From assembly GCA_001303025.1 (NCBI GenBank), contig LJNK01000042.1:1-36998 (forward strand): a DNA stretch of 36,998 nt, written 5' to 3'. This stretch comes from Deltaproteobacteria bacterium SG8_13 (lineage in GTDB: Bacteria; Desulfobacterota; Desulfobacteria; Desulfobacterales; SG8-13). Below the pieces are notes generated by a model. It made no database searches. It was not told the DNA's origin and worked only from the letters and a program-made list of their open reading frames with translations. The translations under genes were made by a program, and so were the position numbers. This document shows, piece by piece, positions 31,362-36,998 of the stretch (its first letter is position 1; the number at the start of each line of letters is the position of its first letter).

Positions 31362-33110
31362 ATGATAGAGCGAAATGGATTCATTTCCGTGCTGCTGGTT
31401 ATACTGCTGCAGGCGCTGCTGTTGGCCGGACTGACAGGTCCGGCCATGGCGCAGAAAGAATCAGCACCGGTTGCCGGCAATGAAGTCGTAAAGGAAATGT
31501 CGGCTGAAGAGGTGGGCGAAGACGCCAGCAAACTGCTGGCGCGCATCAATGAGCAGGTCGAGGAAGGCCAGCGTTTGATGGATGCCATGAAGGAGGCCAG
31601 TGCAGAAGACCGCCTCGTTATCCAGTTGCAACTGTTCAAGTTCCAGCAGCGCATCCTGGATGACATGCACCGGCTGGCCGATGCGTTGCTGGAGCTGGAA
31701 AAAAAGGGCGAACAGCCCGAGCTTCGCCGGCAGGTGGAGGAGGTACTTTTTATGGTGCCACCGCGCCTGTGGGTTGAAATCAACCGATTAAGCCGAGAGG
31801 TCGATGCAGCCCGCGCTCGCCGGACCAAGGCCCCTGCAGAACAGTGGCCGGCTCTGGAAAATCAAATCACCAAGCTGACCGCACGCTTGGACCGGATGTA
31901 CGAAATCGGTGCTGCCCACGTGGCGAAGATGACACAGTTGGGCATGGACGTGAAAAAGGAGCAGGCGAAGTTAACCGATCTGCTGGAAGATCGAGCCGAT
32001 GAACTCTCCGCCCGCATCGCGTTTGCCATCGAGCGCATCGCCGACCTGGAACTGCTGATCAAAGAAGTGCCGGACGACACCGATATTCCCAAACGGCTGA
32101 CGGCTGCCAAAAAGAGCCTGGACACCAACACGGCCAGCATGGAGGTCATCCTCGGACTGATGGAATCCTTCGAGCTGGACACCAAGGCGTACCGCACGCA
32201 GCTGGTGGAGGCCACCAGGGACATCAGCGCGGGATTGACCGACACTGGGGTGGCTGTCAAACTGGCCGGCCGCGCCACGGATAAGATCACCACCTGGCTG
32301 GTGGACAGCGGGCCCAAGTTTTTCGTCAAAATGCTGTTGTTTATCGCCATTCTTTATGTGTTCGTTTTTGCCAAACGCCTGGTCAAAAAGGCACTTGAGA
32401 AGGCGCTGGAAGCCTCCAATTTCAACCTGTCCCAGCTGGCCAGGCGAATGATCGTCCAGACGGTCGCCAACCTGGTGTTGATCTTCGGGCTGATGATCGC
32501 CCTGTCGCAGCTGGGCATCAGCCTGGGGCCGCTGCTCGCCGGTCTCGGTGTCGCCGGTTTTATCATCGGCTTTGCCCTGCAGGATACCCTCAGCAATTTC
32601 GCTTCCGGGATCATGATCCTGCTCTACCGGCCCTATGACGTGGGCGATCTCATCGACGTGGGCGGTGTGTACGGCAAGGTGAACAAGATGAGCCTGGTCT
32701 CCACCACCATTTCGACGCTGGACAACCAGATGATCGTCGTGCCCAACAACAAGATATGGGGCGATGTGATCAAAAACGTCACCGCCCAGGACAAGCGCCG
32801 GGTGGATATGGTGTTCGGCATCGGTTACGGCGACGACATCACCAAGGCCGAGGCGGTATTAAACGATATCCTCCAATCACACGACAAGGTCCTCGACAAC
32901 CCCGAGCCGGTGGTGCGGCTGCATACCCTCAATGATTCGTCGGTCGATTTTATCGTTCGGCCCTGGGTCAAGATCGAGGATTACTGGGACGTGTACTGGG
33001 ATGTGACCAAAACCGTGAAACTGCGCTTTGACGAGGAGGGCATTTCGATCCCGTTTCCGCAGCGCGACGTGCATGTTTATAATGATGCAGCGGCTTTCGA
33101 ATCGGGGTAA
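31362..33110 (+). CDS. MscS-family mechanosensitive channel with long periplasmic coiled coil
   Basis: A 582-residue protein. A signal peptide ends near AMAQ. The region about 30-320 is almost all helical coiled coil (for example LLARINEQVEEGQRLMDAMKEAS, LTDLLEDRADELSARIAFAIERIADLE). Membrane segments follow, with the MscS pore block LGVAGFIIGFALQDTLSNFASGIMILLYRPYDVGDLI (about 398-434). The beta domain follows (GKVNKMSLVSTTISTLDNQMIVVPNNKIWGDVIKN) and the C-terminal alpha-beta domain contains RVDMVFGIGYGDDI. MscS channels release solutes on hypo-osmotic shock. The extended N-terminal region is reminiscent of MscK/YnaI-type larger members. GAAGAGG precedes the ATG. Confidence 0.93.
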   Translation: MIERNGFISVLLVILLQALLLAGLTGPAMAQKESAPVAGNEVVKEMSAEEVGEDASKLLARINEQVEEGQRLMDAMKEASAEDRLVIQLQLFKFQQRILDDMHRLADALLELEKKGEQPELRRQVEEVLFMVPPRLWVEINRLSREVDAARARRTKAPAEQWPALENQITKLTARLDRMYEIGAAHVAKMTQLGMDVKKEQAKLTDLLEDRADELSARIAFAIERIADLELLIKEVPDDTDIPKRLTAAKKSLDTNTASMEVILGLMESFELDTKAYRTQLVEATRDISAGLTDTGVAVKLAGRATDKITTWLVDSGPKFFVKMLLFIAILYVFVFAKRLVKKALEKALEASNFNLSQLARRMIVQTVANLVLIFGLMIALSQLGISLGPLLAGLGVAGFIIGFALQDTLSNFASGIMILLYRPYDVGDLIDVGGVYGKVNKMSLVSTTISTLDNQMIVVPNNKIWGDVIKNVTAQDKRRVDMVFGIGYGDDITKAEAVLNDILQSHDKVLDNPEPVVRLHTLNDSSVDFIVRPWVKIEDYWDVYWDVTKTVKLRFDEEGISIPFPQRDVHVYNDAAAFESG

Positions 33111-33212
33111 TCCATTTGTTGAGGGGGGGTGCTTGACAAGTGCGGGGATCGAATGCAATTCATAGTCTGGCTGTTATTAGTCAGATGCTGAGTCATCGAT
33201 GAAGACAATTCC

Positions 33213-35951
33213 ATGTCCGACGAAAACGCCCCCATACCCTTAACTCGCACCAAGCTTCACCGGCCACAGGTAGCCGGAGACCACCTGCACCGCCAGCGTC
33301 TGGTCGATCGGCTGGACCAGCGCCTGCACCGGCCCCTGACCCTGATTTCGGCGCCGGCCGGATATGGCAAGAGCACCCTGGCGAGCTGTTGGGTGGAGCG
33401 CTCTAACCTTCCTTGTGCCTGGTTGTCCCTGGATGACAGTGACAACGACTTGCGCCTGTTCCTTGCCTATTTCATCGCGGCGATTCAATCCATCTTCCCG
33501 CATATCGGAAGTACAACCCGAAATTATCTGAAAGCCACCAATTTACCTCCAGAGGCACTGCTGGCCAACACATTACTCAACGATCTGGATCAAATCAAAG
33601 GAAACTACATCCTCGTGTTGGATGATTATCATCTGATCACTGATAAAAAAATCCACGATCTGCTTTCCACGATTTTGTCACACCCCCCCGGGGCCATGCA
33701 CCTGGTGGTTGCCACCCGGCGCGATCCGCCGCTGCCTATGATGGAACTGCGCGCTCGCGGGCAAATGACCGAAATCCGTGTTCAGGATCTACGATTTTCG
33801 GCAGGAGAGGTCACGCTGTTTTTGCAGCAAGTAATGGGGATGCAGGTTGACGATAGGATAGCCGCTGTTCTGGAGAAAAAAACCGAGGGCTGGGTGGCCG
33901 GCCTGCGTCTGGCTGCTCTATCGTTGCGTGAACGGACCGATGTCGACCGAATTTTGGGAAACTTGCCGGATGACAACCGTTACGTGATGGACTACATCGT
34001 CAGCGAAGTTCTTTCCAGACAGCCGCCTGCCATTCAAGATTATCTGCTTTCAACCGCCTTGCTGAACCGATTTTGTGCTCCCCTGTGTGAGGCGATTTGC
34101 ACCGCCGGCTGGGAACCGGGAACTTGCTCGATCACCGGCAGTGAATTCATCGAACAGCTGGAGAAATCCAATCTGTTTGTAATTCCGCTGGACGACCAGA
34201 GGCGCTGGTACCGCTACCATCATTTGTTTCAGCAGCTGTTGCAGCGTCAACTCGAAAAACGCATTCGACCGGGTGAGATCGCCGCACTTCACAAAAAGGC
34301 CGGCAGCTGGTTTTTCCAGAACGATCTTTTGGACGAGGCGCTTCATCATTTCCTGGCAGCAGGTGACATCACGGCCGCAATCAATTTGGTAAAACAGTCT
34401 CGGCACCATGTAACCGACCAGGAGCAGTGGCACCGCCTCGATCGCTGGTTCGGATTACTGCCCCAGGAAGCTGTCGAACAAGATCCGGAACTGCTCATCG
34501 CAAAAGCCTGGCTTGCCGAGAATCGCCTGCAGATACCGGAGATGATAAAGCTCATAGACCAGGTTGAAGCGATCGTCGCCAGTAAAGGATCGCAAGTGCT
34601 GTCGAGCGCTGGACTTGCCGGCGAGCTTGGCGCATTGAAAGCAGCCCGCTTTTATATGGAAGGGGTTGGCGAAAAAGCAATCTCCTTGTCCCAAGAGGCG
34701 CTGGAAAAAATATCCCTGCATCACGCCAGTGAAAGAGCATTTGCATTGCTCGTTCTGTCGTTTGCTTATCAGATGACCGGGTCCCTCAGGGATGCTCAAA
34801 CGGTGCTGTACAATGCGCTGGAGCAGGCAGCCGCTTACAGTCAAACCTATCGCAGCCGGCTTATGTTCGGCCTTTGCTTTATCAGCTGGCTCGAAACCGA
34901 CCTGCCCGGTCTTCTGCAGATGGCCGCCAAAGTGCTCGATCTGGGTTCGAAACACGACCTGCTGGAGTCGATCTCCTTTGCCGACTACTTTCTGGGCATA
35001 GCGCACTACCGTCGCAACGAAGTCGAAATTGCTGAAAAACACCTGGTCTCTGCGGTGAAAGAAGGGCGGGCGATAAATATCAACACATTTGTTCATAGCA
35101 GTTATGCCCTGGCGCTTACATTCCAGGTCCAGGGCCGGCAGGCGGAAGCACAAGAGGTCGCCGGCAGCGTTATGGATCATGCGCTGAAGACGGGGAACTC
35201 CGCCCTTGTGCAAACTGCCCGCGCCTTTCATGCCGAGTTGGCAGATCGGCAGGGTCGCAGTCCCGAAGCTCTCCGGTGGGCCCAAGGCTATGAGCCCGAA
35301 CCCTTGGCACCGATGCTGCGGTTTTACCTGCCGCATCTGACCTGGACAAAAGTGCTGCTGGCGCAAAACACAGACACTGCCAGGCGCAAGGCAGCCGATA
35401 TGCTGGACAAGATGTCGGTTTTTTTCACATCGACCCGCAACCTAGCTGTACTGATCGATGTAAAGCTGCGGCAGGCATTGCTCTGGGACGGGCAAGGTGA
35501 AAAAGAAACAGCGCGTGACGCTCTTCAGCAGGCCATCGCACTGGCACAACCGGGCGGGCAGATCCGCCCGTTTCTCGACCTGGGCTCACCAATGGCGGAA
35601 CTGTTGGGTCGTCTGGTAGATGAAAATATTGCCAGCGAATATATCATGCAGGTTATGGAGGCCTTCGACAGTGATAAAGCCTTTGCACAGTCAGCCTTGC
35701 CGGAAGAAATCGGACCGGCCGCAGGGCCTGCTTCTGCCGAAGTGCTTTTCGATCCCCTGACCCGTCGTGAAATTGAAATTCTGCGTTTCATGTCTCCGGG
35801 CCTGACAAATAAGGAAATCGCCGCTAAGCTGTTCATCTCACCGGAAACGGTCAAAAAACACACCCAAAGCATCTACCGCAAGCTCAAGGCTTCCAACCGC
35901 CGACAGGCCGTAGACCGGGCGTACCAGCTGGGGATCTTGTCAACGGGTTAG
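33213..35951 (+). CDS. MalT-like LuxR-family ATPase regulator
   Basis: A 912-residue STAND-type regulator. It has an ATPase domain with Walker A SAPAGYGKST (46-55) and Walker B-like YILVLDDYH (131-139), a winged-helix region, a long TPR-type sensor domain and a C-terminal LuxR helix-turn-helix (LTRREIEILRFMSPGLTNKEIAAKLFISPETVKKHTQSIYRKL). This is the domain order of MalT, which is activated by a sugar and ATP; the inducer here is unknown. It stands alone but is followed by the small companion gene and by an ABC ATPase gene, which are probable targets. The ribosome site before 33213 is weak (GATGAAGAC). Confidence 0.93.
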   Translation: MSDENAPIPLTRTKLHRPQVAGDHLHRQRLVDRLDQRLHRPLTLISAPAGYGKSTLASCWVERSNLPCAWLSLDDSDNDLRLFLAYFIAAIQSIFPHIGSTTRNYLKATNLPPEALLANTLLNDLDQIKGNYILVLDDYHLITDKKIHDLLSTILSHPPGAMHLVVATRRDPPLPMMELRARGQMTEIRVQDLRFSAGEVTLFLQQVMGMQVDDRIAAVLEKKTEGWVAGLRLAALSLRERTDVDRILGNLPDDNRYVMDYIVSEVLSRQPPAIQDYLLSTALLNRFCAPLCEAICTAGWEPGTCSITGSEFIEQLEKSNLFVIPLDDQRRWYRYHHLFQQLLQRQLEKRIRPGEIAALHKKAGSWFFQNDLLDEALHHFLAAGDITAAINLVKQSRHHVTDQEQWHRLDRWFGLLPQEAVEQDPELLIAKAWLAENRLQIPEMIKLIDQVEAIVASKGSQVLSSAGLAGELGALKAARFYMEGVGEKAISLSQEALEKISLHHASERAFALLVLSFAYQMTGSLRDAQTVLYNALEQAAAYSQTYRSRLMFGLCFISWLETDLPGLLQMAAKVLDLGSKHDLLESISFADYFLGIAHYRRNEVEIAEKHLVSAVKEGRAININTFVHSSYALALTFQVQGRQAEAQEVAGSVMDHALKTGNSALVQTARAFHAELADRQGRSPEALRWAQGYEPEPLAPMLRFYLPHLTWTKVLLAQNTDTARRKAADMLDKMSVFFTSTRNLAVLIDVKLRQALLWDGQGEKETARDALQQAIALAQPGGQIRPFLDLGSPMAELLGRLVDENIASEYIMQVMEAFDSDKAFAQSALPEEIGPAAGPASAEVLFDPLTRREIEILRFMSPGLTNKEIAAKLFISPETVKKHTQSIYRKLKASNRRQAVDRAYQLGILSTG

Positions 35952-35976
35952 ATCCGCGGTCATCTTGTCTTTCTGC

Positions 35977-36009
35977 CCCCAAAATACCCCATAAACCCCC
36001 CATTTGGGG
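35977..36009 (+). promoter_or_regulatory. C-rich repeats and inverted repeat before the regulator's companion gene
   Basis: CCCCAAA (35977-35983) and TTTGGGG (36003-36009) form a 7-bp inverted repeat enclosing two further C-runs (ACCCC at 35986-35990, ACCCCCC around 35994-36001). It lies about 90-120 bp before the small gene. It could be the binding site of the LuxR regulator upstream; this is inferred from position only. Confidence 0.4.
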
Positions 36010-36096
36010 AATGTACTGCCTATCCTGCATCCCTTATCTTCCGTTCGTGCATCCGAGCGTTACACTTCTAACTCATACTATACGGAAATGCTACCC

Positions 36097-36363
36097 ATGG
36101 CTGAATCAACCCACTGGGAAGAAATGAAACTGGAAACACCGGCCACCTATCGCATCCGCGTTCAGGGCCGCCTTGACAAAAGCTGGGCCGCTCGGCTGGG
36201 AGGAATGACAGTTACCGCCGACCAGACTGCAAAAAAAGCGCCGGTGACGATCCTGGTGGGGCATTTGGCCGACCAGGCAGCGCTGTCCGGTATATTGAAC
36301 ACACTTTACGAGCTGCACCTGCCGCTGCTGTCGGTGGAGAACCTGGATGATCCGAACGCCTGA
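36097..36363 (+). CDS. Small conserved companion protein of MalT-like LuxR regulators
   Basis: An 88-residue cytosolic protein. The conserved part reads YRIRVQGRLDKSWAARLGGM, then TILVGHLADQAALSGILNTLYELHLPLLSVE. I recall short proteins with this G-x-L-x4-W and G-x-L-x-DQAAL-x-G-x-L pattern encoded next to MalT-type LuxR genes in many anaerobes and Chloroflexi, without a known function. I chose the ATG at 36097; earlier in-frame starts (36004, 36088) have no better ribosome site. It follows the regulator gene by 145 bp and precedes an ABC ATPase gene by 35 bp. A role as a signalling partner or as a target of the regulator is possible. Confidence 0.7.
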   Translation: MAESTHWEEMKLETPATYRIRVQGRLDKSWAARLGGMTVTADQTAKKAPVTILVGHLADQAALSGILNTLYELHLPLLSVENLDDPNA

Positions 36364-36398
36364 GTGGTCGGCGGCATCAAGATTGAAAGGAGACGGCT

Positions 36399-36998
36399 AT
36401 GGTTGCATGTTTTCAAACCGCTGCCCCGGGCAAGGCACTTCGCCCTGCAGAAACGCGTCTCGATGAGCAAGTTCGCGCCGTCGACATCTCCGGGTTGCGG
36501 TTTTCCTGGAGCGTTTCATCTGTGCCGGTGCTTGATATCGACAGCCTGCAGGTCGACAAGGGCCGGCGGGTGTTTATCGAGGGGCCCAGCGGCAGCGGCA
36601 AAAGCACCCTGCTGGCGCTGCTGGCCGGCATCGTGAAGCCCCGGTACGGCCGCATCACCGTGCTGGGCCAAGCTCTGGATGAAATGCATGGGCCGGCTCG
36701 GGACCGCTTCCGGGCCGATCATATGGGGATCATCTTTCAGATGTTCAACCTGGTTCCCTACCTCACCGTGGTCGAGAACGTAACCCTGCCGTGCAGGTTT
36801 TCTCACCGACGGCGGGTAAAGGCCATGCGCAGCGCCGGAAGTGTGGAAGCCGAGGCCCGGCGATTGCTGACTCACCTGAACCTGGATCATACCGATCTCC
36901 TCTCGCGTCCGGTCACCGAACTGAGCGTCGGCCAGCAGCAGCGGGTGGCGGCTGCCCGGGCCCTGATGGGCGCACCGGAGATCATCATCGCCGACGAG
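36399..36998 (+). CDS. LolD/MacB-like ABC ATPase, N-terminal part (cut by window end)
   Basis: The frame is open from the ATG at 36399 (AGGAGA 5 bp upstream) to the last base, so the 3' end is outside. 200 residues are visible. Walker A is GPSGSGKST at 62-70, the Q-loop region is IIFQMFNL, the signature is LSVGQQQRVAAARAL, and Walker B is IIIADE at the very end. The N-terminal 30 residues (VACFQTAAPGKALRPAETRL) are longer than usual for LolD. The class moves lipoproteins, peptides or antibiotics together with FtsX-type permeases, so a permease gene is expected just downstream. It may be under control of the LuxR regulator. Confidence 0.9.
   Translation, partial: MVACFQTAAPGKALRPAETRLDEQVRAVDISGLRFSWSVSSVPVLDIDSLQVDKGRRVFIEGPSGSGKSTLLALLAGIVKPRYGRITVLGQALDEMHGPARDRFRADHMGIIFQMFNLVPYLTVVENVTLPCRFSHRRRVKAMRSAGSVEAEARRLLTHLNLDHTDLLSRPVTELSVGQQQRVAAARALMGAPEIIIADE

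Noticed and set aside
33133..33170. TTGACA as a -35 box before the LuxR regulator
   Set aside because: TTGACA is present at 33133-33138, but no convincing -10 box follows at 16-18 bp, so I do not call a promoter.
35977..36009. G-quadruplex on the minus strand
   Set aside because: Only three clear G-runs lie close together, and a fourth run is needed. I kept the inverted repeat instead.

Overview
The window is bacterial and most resembles a high-GC deltaproteobacterium (Desulfobacterota, in the range of Desulfosarcina or Desulfococcus relatives). The reasons are the mix of GC-rich housekeeping genes, an IspH-UbiA fusion, a large MalT-type LuxR regulator with its small companion gene, SYLF and MscS envelope proteins, and frequent TTG/GTG starts with strong GGAGG-type ribosome sites. 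This placement is inferred from gene content. No rRNA, tRNA, CRISPR array or intact insertion sequence was seen.

Layout. (1) 1-3.2 kb: a partial NUDIX hydrolase converges on an Smr-domain gene and a class III aminotransferase. A decayed small secreted-protein gene and plsY follow. (2) 3.2-9 kb: a TlpA-type thiol-disulfide protein, then a minus-strand operon of five cistrons read from 8974 down to 3936. These are a large membrane-anchored extracytoplasmic protein (split by a -1 frameshift), a LolD/MacB-type ATPase, an FtsX/MacB-type permease, a small NikL-like (DUF4198-like) secreted protein and a TroA/ZnuA-fold binding protein that lacks two of the usual metal-binding histidines. Histidine motifs recur in the exported parts of four of the five products. 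I regard this as the best candidate for an undescribed metal-handling system. (3) 9-14.6 kb: an AT-rich, accessory-looking stretch with a GntH-like metallo-beta-lactamase protein, a small secreted protein with a stop codon in its leader, two outer-membrane-barrel-like proteins (one frameshifted near its C-terminus), a divergent TetR regulator with a palindrome in front of it, a Cys-rich small protein and an attC-like hairpin.

(4) 14.6-24 kb: core functions. These are IspH-UbiA, a NYN/YacP-like protein, ParB and ParA on the minus strand, an M48 protease with TPRs on the plus strand, and a DUF2846-like lipoprotein, an elongation factor G and a GerMN protein on the minus strand. (5) 24-30.3 kb: a TetR gene followed by a plus-strand operon of SAM methyltransferase, family-5 solute-binding protein, Tat-exported metallo-beta-lactamase protein and two Dpp/Opp-type permeases, with no ATPase gene. 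Nearly identical inverted-repeat operators, each with an 18-bp spacer, precede both the TetR gene and the methyltransferase gene, so the TetR protein probably controls itself and the operon.

(6) 30.3-37 kb: a SYLF-domain protein and an MscS-type channel with a long periplasmic coiled coil (likely co-transcribed), a 912-residue MalT-like LuxR regulator, its small companion protein and the start of a LolD/MacB-like ABC ATPase cut off by the window edge.
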